Origin: Pseudomonadota bacterium
GTDB lineage: Bacteria; Pseudomonadota; Alphaproteobacteria; Rhodospirillales; 2-02-FULL-58-16
DNA: 17,420 nt
NCBI GenBank assembly: GCA_022572335.1
Contig: JACZWD010000030.1
Span: 1-17,420, forward strand
Reading direction: 5' to 3'
The notes below the pieces were generated by a model that had not been told where the DNA came from, made no database searches, and worked only from the letters and a program-made list of their open reading frames with translations. Shown piece by piece: positions 4,881 to 12,699 of the stretch. The translations under genes and the position numbers were made by a program. Position 1 is the first letter of the stretch. Every line of letters begins with the position of its first letter.

Positions 4881-7634
4881 CTAAACCCCGTCCTGGGTCT
4901 TGAGGCTGGGCGCGATGGCGAGCACGGTGAAGGGCAACGGCGCGTCGCCCTCGATCACGATGCGCGCGTCGCGCTCGTAGCCGCCGTCGAAGGGAATGAA
5001 CTTCTCGCCCGTGAACAGCGCGATCGCGGTGTCCATGGACTCGTCGGCCTCCAGGAACTCCACGTCCTTCAAGTTGGCGAAACCGGGTCCCTGCCTGAAG
5101 GCCGCGGCGTCGAGCAGCACCAGCACCAGCTCGTGGATGCGCTTCACCCGCCCCAGCCCGGTGCCGGCGGCCGCCCCGGCTACGTTCTTCAGGGATTGGA
5201 ACCGGTGGGTGTAGCCCAGGCCCGCCTGCACCACCGACGCCTTGTAATCCAGCGTGATGGCGCCGCCGGAGACGGTTGCGTCGGGGTGCACCTTGCCGTC
5301 GGCGAGGACCTTGACCGTTTCGCCCTCCAGATGGCCGAGCCCGGTGACCGATGTGACTTCCAGCCTGGCCTCGCCGCCGGACGAATACGCCGTGAAACCG
5401 GTGCCGTCGACGCCGGATAATTTAAAGGTGTTGGCGGTCTTGTTGGCCACCGTGTAGGCGTTGCCGTTGAGCTCCGTCATGCCGACAACACGGGCGATCC
5501 TGACCGTATCGCCGTTGGAGAACCCGTGGGCGGTGGCGGTGACGACAACCGGGTTGGCCTGGGTGGCGCCGCCGATGGTCTTGGGGTCATCCAGGGTGAG
5601 CAGGGAATCGCTGTAGTACGTGTCCTGCTGGTCGAGAAGCATCTGCTCCCCCCAGGCGGCCTCGGTGGCGAAGTCGTGCCTGATCGGCCCTTCGAAGGCG
5701 CCCTCGAAGAACTCGACGTAGCGTTTGGTGGCGCCGTTGATGGTGCGCTTGACGATGACCCAGACCTCGTTGCGCTCGGTGGAATCCCTGACCTGGCCGG
5801 CGGCGTCGTTGCCCGGAATCGCCGTTATGCTCTCCACCACCGCGTGGCCGGCGCCGAACGAGCCCCCCAGCTGCTGCCGCGCCCAGCCGACGACGTCTTG
5901 GTTGCGCCGGTAGGTCATGGTCGCCAGCACCCCGTCGGTGCGCACCGCCCACACCAGACTGTCGGGCTCCTGCTGGTAGGTGATCTCGGTGACCTTCGAG
6001 CGGGTGATGTGGTCGGCCAGGATGGTGAGGTCCGGGGCGCGGAAGCCGTCGACCTCGAAACTGAAGGCGAATTCGCGGATCTTCCTCTGCGAGCGCTGCA
6101 GGAACAGGGTCGCGGGACCGACCCTGAGAGCCTCCACGTCGGCGCTGCCGTGGGTGGTGTGCTGCTTGAGGGCGACGTCCGTGGGCGTGAGCACGGGCCC
6201 GTCGGCGGTGGCGATCCACTCGCCGCCGGCCGTGCCGATGATGAAGTTCTGGCCCGAATCGATCCACTGGATGGCGTTGACCTTCTTCGCCGCCAGGGTG
6301 AAGAAGAGCGCGTCGTCGTCTTCGACCGTTGTCGAGGTGTCGAAACTGTCGCCACGCATGTTTTCCAGATCCGCCGACTGGCTCATCCAGAAGGTCTGTT
6401 CCTGGTTCTTGGTGCGGGCGGCGGCAAACCGTTGCTCGAAGAACCCCACCGTGGCCGGCCAGCCGGTGGTCCCGGACCACGCGCCGAGGGACCATTTGCT
6501 GGACGCCGTGGTCGCGTTGAACGCGCGCTTGATGTCCACGACCACGTGGGTGGTATCGGTGAACGTCACGATGACCCCCCAGCCGTGCTCGTTGGCCCCG
6601 TGCTGGATTCTCACCAGCCGCCCCACGTCCGTGGACTTGAAGCCGTCTCCGCCGTTGATGCCGGTGGTGGCGGACGCGGTAATCGTCACGCCCATCCCGC
6701 TGGTCGCGGCCGGCGTGAAGGTCGTTCCCGAAACCGTGTTCTCGTCCAGGTGCGGTCCGTCCTGCCACGCCACCTCGATCAGCGACCAGTTGGTGTGGGA
6801 CGTGCGCGCCAGCTTGTAGATGGGGTTCTTGGCGCCGTGCGCGATGTACATGACATCGGCGCTCTGGGCGAATTTCAGGGTAAACAGGTCGGCCGTCGCA
6901 TACGGCGTGTCCAGTTCCAGGGCCGTGTTGTCGAGCAACGAGACATCGTCGATCTGGACGATCTTGTTGTTCTCGTCATAAATGAACTGGATGAAGAAAT
7001 TGGCGCCCGTCGCCGTGAAGGTATAGGCGTGGTAGCCCACGGCGAACTCTACGTCGTTGACAATCTCGGTGCCGGTCGTCGTGGTGCCGATGCGCAGCTT
7101 GATCTTGTCCCCCGGGGCGCCAATCACGCGGAATTTCAAAATGTGGTCGACGGAGATCGAATTGGTGATCTGCTGTTCAGCGTGCGCGGTGCCGCCCCCG
7201 GAACGGTCAAGGTCCATGGCGCTTAACGTGGAATTCCAGGCGATCTTCGCCGCCGGCGTTCCGCCGGAGCTTCTGTCGTCCCAGCTGGTGATGTCGGAGG
7301 CGAAGGTGCCGTTGGCGATCGACGCCGTGATGTTGTTCGTCGTGATCTGGCCCTGGTTCCGGTAAAAGCGGAAATAGGCATTCCCCGCCTCGATGACGTA
7401 TGCCTGCTCGGTGGAGAACTCGAAGTCCAGAAGCCTGGTCTTGACCGATGAATCCTTGGCCTCCGCCACGTAGCGCGTTCCGGGCCGGCGCATGAGCCCG
7501 CCCTGGGGCAAAGGGATCATGTTCTTCACCGTGGCGGCGCCGGCCGGGTATTTGTTGAAGTCCACCCGCGCCGCCATGCGCGGGGAGAGCTCGCCGGCGT
7601 TCAGGGCCGGCCTGAGATCGTTGACCCGGGGCAC
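4881..7634 (-). CDS. Tail nozzle protein (tail tubular protein B, gp12-like)
   Basis: A 917-aa protein that should form the distal nozzle of the short tail and contact fibres and receptor. The N-terminus carries the family pattern: NAGELSPRMAARVDF, then a NMIPLPQGGLMRRPGTRYV segment and FEFSTEQAYVIEAGNAYFRFY. The middle contains the typical LKQHTTHGSADVEALRVGP and a repeated beta-propeller-like pattern (SLVWAVRTDGVLATMTY). It is longer than T7 gp12 (794 aa). Residues about 690-750 (ATAHGFSNGDTVRI, then a VANKTANTFKLSG segment) look like an inserted FCCH-type beta domain and account for much of the excess. The start is GTG at 7634, just after the adaptor TGA, with AAGG about 10 bases upstream. 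Confidence 0.88.
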   Translation of the reverse strand: MPRVNDLRPALNAGELSPRMAARVDFNKYPAGAATVKNMIPLPQGGLMRRPGTRYVAEAKDSSVKTRLLDFEFSTEQAYVIEAGNAYFRFYRNQGQITTNNITASIANGTFASDITSWDDRSSGGTPAAKIAWNSTLSAMDLDRSGGGTAHAEQQITNSISVDHILKFRVIGAPGDKIKLRIGTTTTGTEIVNDVEFAVGYHAYTFTATGANFFIQFIYDENNKIVQIDDVSLLDNTALELDTPYATADLFTLKFAQSADVMYIAHGAKNPIYKLARTSHTNWSLIEVAWQDGPHLDENTVSGTTFTPAATSGMGVTITASATTGINGGDGFKSTDVGRLVRIQHGANEHGWGVIVTFTDTTHVVVDIKRAFNATTASSKWSLGAWSGTTGWPATVGFFEQRFAAARTKNQEQTFWMSQSADLENMRGDSFDTSTTVEDDDALFFTLAAKKVNAIQWIDSGQNFIIGTAGGEWIATADGPVLTPTDVALKQHTTHGSADVEALRVGPATLFLQRSQRKIREFAFSFEVDGFRAPDLTILADHITRSKVTEITYQQEPDSLVWAVRTDGVLATMTYRRNQDVVGWARQQLGGSFGAGHAVVESITAIPGNDAAGQVRDSTERNEVWVIVKRTINGATKRYVEFFEGAFEGPIRHDFATEAAWGEQMLLDQQDTYYSDSLLTLDDPKTIGGATQANPVVVTATAHGFSNGDTVRIARVVGMTELNGNAYTVANKTANTFKLSGVDGTGFTAYSSGGEARLEVTSVTGLGHLEGETVKVLADGKVHPDATVSGGAITLDYKASVVQAGLGYTHRFQSLKNVAGAAAGTGLGRVKRIHELVLVLLDAAAFRQGPGFANLKDVEFLEADESMDTAIALFTGEKFIPFDGGYERDARIVIEGDAPLPFTVLAIAPSLKTQDGV

Positions 7635-7637
7635 GGC

Positions 7638-8213
7638 TCAGAACCTTTCCGTGACCCAGGAACCCTCCGGGAAGGACACCGGGAAGTCCTCGATGGAATC
7701 GGAACTCTTGGCCCGTCTGAGCTGGGCCTTGAAGTCTTCCGCCAACTGCTGTTTCAGGGTGTTGGACTGGGCGATGGGAACCGCCAGCTCCACCGCCAGC
7801 CTGTACGCCAGGGCTTCGCGAAAATCGGGCGGCATCTGGTTGGCATCCGTCACCTGGCGCACGTACCTGATCCAGACTGCCGCGGTGTTGGTCAGGATTT
7901 TCCCCGCCTCGATGCGGTATGCGGCCGCACCCTGGCCGGCGTCGTTGTCGTGCACGGCGACGGTCCTCAGCCAGTCTGCGGGCAGCACATACTGGAAATC
8001 GAACCCGCTCACCGGCGCCGCCGATTCCCGGGCCAGCTTCTGCCGCTTGATGGCGAAGTTCCACTCGTGGCCGCGCAGCAGGTCGTCGCGCAGCTTGGTG
8101 TACTGCTGGTTACACGCAATGGCCCGTTTGTTGGATTCGGTCAACGAGGTGATGAAATCGGTGAGACCGATCTTGGCAAGGGCCGAGTTGCAAATTCCGA
8201 CGTCCGAGGCCAC
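7638..8213 (-). CDS. Tail adaptor protein (tail tubular protein A, gp11-like)
   Basis: A 191-aa protein, close to T7 gp11 in size, that forms the ring between portal and nozzle. The N-terminus has the family hallmark of an alternating helix, DVGICNSALAKIGL, followed by ACNQQYTKLRDDLLRGHEWNF. Later come a YVLPADWLRT segment, WIRYVRQVTDANQMPPDF, and a C-terminal helix (LAYRLAVELAVPIAQS) before the basic AQLRRAKSSDS tail. The start is GTG at 8213 with AGAGGAA seven bases upstream. The nozzle gene follows within four bases. Confidence 0.9.
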   Translation of the reverse strand: MASDVGICNSALAKIGLTDFITSLTESNKRAIACNQQYTKLRDDLLRGHEWNFAIKRQKLARESAAPVSGFDFQYVLPADWLRTVAVHDNDAGQGAAAYRIEAGKILTNTAAVWIRYVRQVTDANQMPPDFREALAYRLAVELAVPIAQSNTLKQQLAEDFKAQLRRAKSSDSIEDFPVSFPEGSWVTERF

Positions 8214-8216
8214 GGC

Positions 8217-8276
8217 TCAATTCCTCTTTACCGCGGGATGGCCGGCCTCGCGGCCGCCAAGGGCTGAGAAGTTCAT
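8217..8276 (-). CDS. Possible 19-aa micro-ORF between coupled genes
   Basis: An ATG at 8276-8274 overlaps the stop of the preceding gene as ATGA. It reads 19 codons (starting MNFSALGGRE) to a TGA at 8219-8217, three bases before the adaptor GTG. Both junctions mimic the coupled junctions elsewhere in the operon, and the nine bases TGAGCCGTG also occur exactly at the adaptor/nozzle junction (7640-7632). It could be a coupling leader peptide or a chance frame in a spacer. Confidence 0.3.
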   Translation of the reverse strand: MNFSALGGREAGHPAVKRN

Positions 8277-9016
8277 CGTTCCTCCGTCCAGTTATCCAGG
8301 AAATACTGAAGGTCGAATTTCATGCCGCGCAGGTGCGCGATCTCCAGTTCCAGGCTCTTGAGATGCGCCTGGCGTTGCTCCAGGTGCTTGTCGACATCCG
8401 CCACGCGGTCCCTGATTTTCCGCGCCAGCAATGATTCCGGCTCGGGGTACGATGCCGGTTCGCGCAGCAGGTCCGAATGCCGGGACACCACCACTTCAAC
8501 GCCCATCAGGCGGGCCACGGCGATGAAATGCTTGCACCCGGGCTTCTGGGTCGCGTATTCGCCGTGGGTGGCCATGTCGACGCCCCACAGCCCCAGGTGC
8601 GTGACGCCCTCATGCAGGGCCAGCGCTGTCATCCAGGCGATGGTCGAGGTAAAGAAATACGTGCCGCCAAATCTCTCAACGATGGGCTCCCGCGGGTAGA
8701 CAACGCCGTTCGGGATCTTCGGTGTCGGTTCCCGCACGTAGACGGGCTTCCCCGAGTCCGCCAGGTACTTCAGGTGGTCGTCGTAGTCCGCTTTGAGGGT
8801 GGCGAGATCGTGGATCTCGAACCACCGGTCCCAGCGCCTGACATCGGGATGCCAGCGCCCCACGCCCCAGATTTCCCATGCGGGATCGTCGTATGGCGCA
8901 TTCGCCCGGTGCGGCGTGGTGCCGATGACGGCGATCTTGCGCTCCTTGGGAGAAGAAGGAGAGGGGACGGCTTTCACCGCCCCCTTCCCTGCGCTTTTGC
9001 TTTTCTTGGTCGTCAC
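8273..9016 (-). CDS. Phage protein of unknown function, Rossmann-like core and C-terminal coiled coil
   Basis: A 247-aa protein. After a Lys/Ser/Pro-rich, probably disordered N-terminus (residues 1-26) comes KIAVIGTTPHRANAPYDD, a beta strand and glycine loop like the start of a nucleotide-binding fold. It is followed by WEIWGVGRWHPDVRRWDRWF and, in the middle, THLGLWGVDMATHGEY. Residues about 190-240 are a Leu/Glu/Arg-rich coiled coil. I have a sense that similar proteins occur in other tailed phages without a known role, but I cannot name a family. It lies between the putative decoration protein and the tail adaptor. The start is GTG at 9016, five bases after AAGGAG, whose first bases belong to the upstream TAA (TAAGGAG). 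Confidence 0.7.
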   Translation of the reverse strand: MTTKKSKSAGKGAVKAVPSPSSPKERKIAVIGTTPHRANAPYDDPAWEIWGVGRWHPDVRRWDRWFEIHDLATLKADYDDHLKYLADSGKPVYVREPTPKIPNGVVYPREPIVERFGGTYFFTSTIAWMTALALHEGVTHLGLWGVDMATHGEYATQKPGCKHFIAVARLMGVEVVVSRHSDLLREPASYPEPESLLARKIRDRVADVDKHLEQRQAHLKSLELEIAHLRGMKFDLQYFLDNWTEER

Positions 9017-9025
9017 TGCGACTCC

Positions 9026-9571
9026 TTACGAGAACGCCACCGAGCCGACGTTGGAGACCACGCCCCAGCGGGTCGTCGACAATGCCCTCAGAACGATTGC
9101 ATCGTCGGCGCCGTTGAAAGTGGCAGTCCTGTTGCCGGCTTGGTTGTAGGTCACGCCCGTGGAGTTGGTCGTCACCGTGAAGCCGGTGGTGGTCGTGTTG
9201 TTTTGCACGAGCGTCACTTCGAGGCCCGCGATGGGATCGTCGAGGGTGTACGCCGCCGCCGTGCTCGCCGCCGGCAAGGTCACCGTGCCGAAGTTCGGCA
9301 GGTTGGCCGACGTCGTCGCCGTGGTCACCGCGTTCTCGAAGTCGACCACCGAGAGCGTGATGTCCGAAGCGGACCTCGTGACCTTGTACTTGCGGTAGCC
9401 GTCGGTGCCCCACGCCTCGATCAAGTCGTTGGTGCGGAACATGTCGGCCAGGGAGTCGAAGTACGCGTCGGCCTCGATGGTGGCGAGCGTGTCGGACGTG
9501 CTTTCGTAGCGGTAGTCCTTGTACGCGCGCCCGTCGCCCATGAGGACCAGATCGGTTTTTACCAGTGCCAT
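9026..9571 (-). CDS. Putative capsid decoration or head-fibre protein
   Basis: A 181-aa protein directly after the major capsid gene. The N-terminal part (DLVLMGDGRAYKDYRYES and a FRTNDLIEAWGTDGYRKYKV segment) is followed by a Thr/Ala/Val-rich middle (FENAVTTATTSANLPNFGTV). The C-terminal beta-rich part contains TYNQAGNRTATFNGADDAIV and ends in a WGVVSNVGSVAFS strand. Phage head-decoration and tail-fibre tips often end in this GNR..F...D...L....W pattern. Position and composition support a virion surface protein, but the exact role is inferred. The start ATG is preceded by AGGAGGG, which overlaps the capsid gene TAA. Confidence 0.6.
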   Translation of the reverse strand: MALVKTDLVLMGDGRAYKDYRYESTSDTLATIEADAYFDSLADMFRTNDLIEAWGTDGYRKYKVTRSASDITLSVVDFENAVTTATTSANLPNFGTVTLPAASTAAAYTLDDPIAGLEVTLVQNNTTTTGFTVTTNSTGVTYNQAGNRTATFNGADDAIVLRALSTTRWGVVSNVGSVAFS

Positions 9572-9584
9572 TTTCCAGCCCTCC

Positions 9585-10442
9585 TTATGCCGGGATCGAC
9601 GCGGTGTCGTCGGTCGAGATGATGACCACGCCGCTGTCGTCGACCAGGCAGGCGCCGCCGCTCATCATGTTGTTGACGAAGTGGGACGCCCGGTCGCCGT
9701 GCCAGGTGATGTCGGACTTCACCGACTGCCCGGCCCCCTCGACCACGGCCGCCGAGCCATAGCCGATGGCGTTCTTGTGCCAGGCCAGGTTGTTGGCCGT
9801 CGCCGTGCCCTTGCCGGTGAGCCCGGTGTGCACCACCCAGTGCACGCCCATCCAGGTGCGGGGGTTGGCCCCGACCAGGAACGGCAGGCTCTGCTGCCCG
9901 ATGAAGTCGCCGTTGGCGAACTCCGAGATGGTCATGGCGATGGACCACGACCGGGGCGTCAGAAAACCGAACAGCTGCCCGTCGTTGGGCACGTCGTTGC
10001 CGATCAGCGTCTCGTAGGCCTGAAGCAGGATGGCCCGCGTCAGAGTCGCGTCGCCGCCGATGTCGTTGGAACTGGTGTCGGCGACGGCGACGATCTGCTC
10101 GTCCACCTTGCGCCCCAGGGCCGCGGCCCCACCACGCGCGATGACCGCGCGCTCGTCGTGTTGGACCTTGGTCTCGTCCAGCTGGTCCACCCAGTCGCCG
10201 GCGTAGAAGTCGCTCAGCGTGCACTCGATCGCCGTGTGCGACTGGTTCATGGGCGTGATCTGCCCATGCCGGGCTTTCGTCGTGGCCACCCCCTTGCCCA
10301 CCTTCTGGAAGGTGGTGGTGGCGCCCTTGACGGTGCTCTTCCAGCGCACGGTCTGCAGCATGAAGGTGCCGTGGCGCTGGAAGACTTCGTGAACCTCGCG
10401 TTCGAACTGCTTCACGAAGCTCGTGTCGACGGAAGTGCTCAT
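9585..10442 (-). CDS. Major capsid protein
   Basis: A 285-aa protein between scaffold and decoration genes, the standard place for the capsid gene. It starts MSTSVDTSFVKQFEREVHEV, continues with FMLQTVRWKSTVKGATTTFQ and has YAGDWVDQLDETKVQHDE, a pattern I associate with capsid proteins of podophage and similar prophages. The C-terminal half has a domain with GANPRTWMGVHWVVHTGL, then ITWHGDRASHFVNNMMSGGA, compatible with the A-domain of an HK97-type fold. There is no protease-cleavage delta domain, consistent with the separate scaffold gene. The ATG at 10442 is preceded by AAGGGGGAAG about 8 bases upstream. It is the first gene after a 1.3-kb interrupted spacer, so it may need its own promoter. 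Confidence 0.85.
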   Translation of the reverse strand: MSTSVDTSFVKQFEREVHEVFQRHGTFMLQTVRWKSTVKGATTTFQKVGKGVATTKARHGQITPMNQSHTAIECTLSDFYAGDWVDQLDETKVQHDERAVIARGGAAALGRKVDEQIVAVADTSSNDIGGDATLTRAILLQAYETLIGNDVPNDGQLFGFLTPRSWSIAMTISEFANGDFIGQQSLPFLVGANPRTWMGVHWVVHTGLTGKGTATANNLAWHKNAIGYGSAAVVEGAGQSVKSDITWHGDRASHFVNNMMSGGACLVDDSGVVIISTDDTASIPA

Positions 10443-10482
10443 TGCTCTTCCCCCTTGTTAAAGTTGAGATTCTGGGTTCAGA

Positions 10483-10514
10483 GCCCGCCGTCGCCCTTAC
10501 GGGCTTCGGCGGGC
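10483..10514. promoter_or_regulatory. Palindromic hairpin upstream of the capsid gene
   Basis: GCCCGCCG (10483-10490) pairs with CGGCGGGC (10507-10514), and inside it GCCC (10493-10496) pairs with GGGC (10501-10504). It lies about 40 bases before the capsid start codon in the mRNA. No T-run follows on the minus strand, so it is more likely an RNA-stability or processing hairpin than an intrinsic terminator. Confidence 0.5.
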
Positions 10515-10543
10515 GAGCACGTCACGATGGTGGGCCAGAAAGG

Positions 10544-10619
10544 CAGAAGTCAGTCGGCAGGTATCAGGTATCAGGAAGGAAATTTCTTCTGATCCCTGAT
10601 CCCTGGATTCTGACTTCTG
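10544..10619. repeat. Heptamer-period palindromic repeat, copy 1
   Basis: CAGAAGTCAG (10544-10553) is the exact complement of CTGACTTCTG (10610-10619). Between them two GGTATCAG units face two CTGATCCC units around a GAAATTTC centre. Units of seven bases (CTGATNN, CTGACTT) recur. The same motif family is found at 10713-10768 and 16096-16196. Confidence 0.75.
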
Positions 10620-10712
10620 AACTCTGGGTCATGTGTTGTGCGAAGCCGGGTCCGGGTCGCCGAAGCGGTGGGCCGTCGCCGGGTAGCGAAGAAATCGATT
10701 AATTAAATGAAT

Positions 10713-10768
10713 ACAGGGATCAGGGATCAGGGATCGGAGACGCGCGCACTCTGATCCCTGATCCCTGT
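10713..10768. repeat. Heptamer-period palindromic repeat, copy 2
   Basis: A perfect 18-bp inverted repeat: 10713-10730 pairs with 10751-10768 around a 20-base loop, built from repeats of CTGATCC. It ends about 17 bases from the duplicated end of the scaffold gene. The rest of 10443-10845 holds no gene I can support. Confidence 0.8.
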
Positions 10769-10784
10769 CATCTGTCTTCTGATT

Positions 10785-10811
10785 ACAGCGTCCTCCCCCC
10801 GGCACCCACAA
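10785..10811 (-). repeat. Direct repeat A: duplicated 3' end of the scaffold gene
   Basis: Matches 11808-11834 at 26 of 27 bases. Read on the minus strand it encodes LVGAGGRTL followed by TAA (10785-10783), the same last residues as the scaffold protein (VGAGGRTL then TGA). The frame upstream is closed after about 20 codons, so this is a remnant rather than a gene. Confidence 0.75.
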
Positions 10812-10845
10812 GGGGCCCCTTCGTTGGTGACGGTGTCTCTAAATA

Positions 10846-11301
10846 TCACTTGTTTGGGGTGGTCGGCGTGTCTTCCCAATCGATTACCGCCCCGCGGTAT
10901 CCCAATAAATCTTTGATGAATATGATCGAGAGTTCAAGAGCCTGCTCGGTGTCGACGCCGAAGATCCGTTTGTCGTCTTCGAACAGGTATGGGCAATGGA
11001 CGAAGCAATAACAGCCCTCGTGTTCTACGCCGCTCCGCCTTCGGATGGGTTCGGAGATGCGGGCATAGACCGGGGTAAGGGCGCCCTCAGCCCCCTTTAT
11101 GGTGCCCCGGAGTTCCCTAAGCGTTTTTCCTACTGGTTCCACGTGTCGAGTGGCGGCAAATCCCGGATGGGCCTTCCATGAAGGCACGCAGCATATCGTG
11201 CGCCTGCCGAATGAAAGCACCGTGCCACGGCCCTTTTCCCACGCCGCGCTATGATAGCATTGCACGTGGGAACATCCACCCTGTAAAGTAGATAATTGCA
11301 T
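10846..11301 (-). CDS. Small orphan protein, possibly DUF6968-like
   Basis: A frame of up to 151 aa. Only the C-terminal half looks like a folded protein: ARISEPIRR, a CYCFVHCPYLFEDDKRIFGVD segment, then an amphipathic helix TEQALELSIIFIKDLLGYRG and the end DWEDTPTTPNK. A GVD.QAL.L pattern before a final helix reminds me of DUF6968-type small proteins, some of which sit beside toxins, but this is a weak recollection. The first 50 residues look unnatural and lack a good ribosome binding site, so the true start is probably internal (perhaps a GTG). It lies in the segment bounded by the two copies of the scaffold 3' end, so it is likely a passenger gene. Confidence 0.4.
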   Translation of the reverse strand: MQLSTLQGGCSHVQCYHSAAWEKGRGTVLSFGRRTICCVPSWKAHPGFAATRHVEPVGKTLRELRGTIKGAEGALTPVYARISEPIRRRSGVEHEGCYCFVHCPYLFEDDKRIFGVDTEQALELSIIFIKDLLGYRGAVIDWEDTPTTPNK

Positions 11302-11646
11302 TCCTCTGGCGTTGGTGCGTCCTAATTCGAGCCGGACTTAGTGCGAAAGCACCGAACGGCCGGATGGCCGGCGTATTGGCGTTCAGAATACTGCTCAAAT
11401 GTCGGAGGGTGGGGCCGTCGGGCTCCATGACCCGTCCACTCTAAGGCCTTGGTCTTGCTGAAATCGCTTGATGCCCTGGAACATCGGCATATCCAGATAG
11501 GGCGTAAGGCTGTAGTCCGGCACCCTGTAATAGCCAAGGCGGGTCAGGGACCTTTTTGTGATAAGCACATCATTTGGGTCTGCGCTGTAGCTGCTGCCGA
11601 TTGTCTGGTTGAGTCTCAATGGTTGGACCAACGACAAATACGCCAT
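11249..11646 (-). pseudogene. Frameshifted peptidoglycan-binding domain fragment
   Basis: From 11646 to about 11431 the frame encodes a recognisable PG_binding_1-like domain: DVLITKRSLTRLGYY, then a TPYLDMPMFQGIKRFQQ segment and GLRVDG. The frame then leaves the family pattern. The expected continuation (MEPDGPTLRHLSSIL) is found immediately afterwards in another frame, which stays open to a TAG at 11249. One missing G in the GGG at 11431-11433 explains the break. Complete relatives are cell-wall-binding modules of lysis or host-wall enzymes. Here no catalytic domain remains. I see nothing convincing in 11647-11805. Confidence 0.6.
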
Positions 11647-11805
11647 GGGGATGCGGATGGGCCGTCGCGAAGCCCGGACGGAAAAGCCCGAAGGCGGCCC
11701 CTAATTTATTGGCGAAATACGAATAGATGTGATTGTTCTGCGGGCCGAAATTTCCTTGCCGCTTAGGAATGACCAGCCGGCGTCAACTGGCTGAGAACGC
11801 CCGCG

Positions 11806-12693
11806 TCACAGCGTCCTCCCCCCGGCCCCCACAATCGGCCTGTCGCCCTCGAGCCGCTGGTAAAGCCCCCGCAGCTCCGCCTGCACCGGATCGCTCTTGT
11901 ATTTCTCGCAAAGGACGGGGTCCTCGCTGTGCTGCCAGGAGTGGATTTCGTCGATGCGCTCCTGGGCGCTCTTCCCCTGCTCCCCGCCCCCCGGCGCGTG
12001 CAGCCGGTCCTCGCCCATGGCCCGGCCGATGGCCGCGAAGATGCGCCGCATTTCCGGGTGGTCGCCCAGCTTCACGCCGCCCACTTCCGCGTTCTCCACG
12101 AAGACGGCGAAGCGTTCCCCCCCGAAGGTATCAAAGGCGCGCCGCGCGCATCCGTCGTTGCGCTTGGCGTCCGCCCCCCATTCGCGGGTCAGGTCCGCGT
12201 TCGCCTTCTCCCGCGCCCCGACCGCCGCCCGTTCGCGGGCCTCGAGCCCCTCGGCGAGAAAGCCGTAATAGAGGTCGATGCCCCGCTGCACCACGTCGGG
12301 CGTCGCCCCCGCGTCATGCATGGCCTTCAGGTAGGTATCCAGGCGCGCCTTGCCGGCCTCGTCCAGGTCGCCGGTGCCGGGCAGGCCCTCGGGCAGCGCC
12401 ACGGCGTAGCCCTCCGGCCGGTCGGGAACGCCGAGGGCCCGGCGGAAGGCGGCGACGTCTTCGCGGCCGGCCTTCCTGCCCGGCACGCGGACCGAGCCGC
12501 TTAGTTGCTGGCGCGCCTTGAACGCGGATACGGCGGCATCGGCCGGACTGGCGAACCGTTCGGCGAACCGGCGCGCCTTCTCGTCGGTGATCGCCGCGCG
12601 CCAGTCGCCGGCCGACGGTTCGGTCTCCCGCTCCGCGCCGGGTTCCGCGCCGGACGCCGGTTCGCTTGGCGCCGGAACGTCGTTCTTTGTCAT
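11806..12693 (-). CDS. Capsid scaffold (assembly) protein, gp9-like
   Basis: A 295-aa, highly charged protein just before the capsid gene, in the position of T7 gp9. After an acidic Pro/Glu-rich N-terminus (residues 1-28) it has DWRAAITDEKARRFAERFAS and SPADAAVSAFKARQQLS, then EDVAAFRRALGVPDRPEGYA, a pattern I know from scaffold proteins of T7-like phages. Long helices follow (about 120-215), and the C-terminus ends in a short basic motif (VGAGGRTL) that could dock on the capsid. The ATG at 12693 uses GGAGGG at 12708-12703, which lies inside the terminal repeat of the adjacent MITE. The last codons are duplicated at 10785-10811. Confidence 0.85.
   Translation of the reverse strand: MTKNDVPAPSEPASGAEPGAERETEPSAGDWRAAITDEKARRFAERFASPADAAVSAFKARQQLSGSVRVPGRKAGREDVAAFRRALGVPDRPEGYAVALPEGLPGTGDLDEAGKARLDTYLKAMHDAGATPDVVQRGIDLYYGFLAEGLEARERAAVGAREKANADLTREWGADAKRNDGCARRAFDTFGGERFAVFVENAEVGGVKLGDHPEMRRIFAAIGRAMGEDRLHAPGGGEQGKSAQERIDEIHSWQHSEDPVLCEKYKSDPVQAELRGLYQRLEGDRPIVGAGGRTL
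11808..11834 (-). repeat. Direct repeat B: intact 3' end of the scaffold gene
   Basis: Partner of 10785-10811 (26 of 27 bases). It begins at the last base of the scaffold stop codon and covers the final eight codons. The two copies bound about 1 kb that interrupts the usual scaffold-capsid neighbourhood. Confidence 0.75.
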
Positions 12694-12699
12694 TGCCTA

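Noticed and set aside
10483..10514. Intrinsic terminator before the capsid gene
   Set aside because: The hairpin is strong but no T-run follows on the minus strand, so it is listed only as a hairpin.
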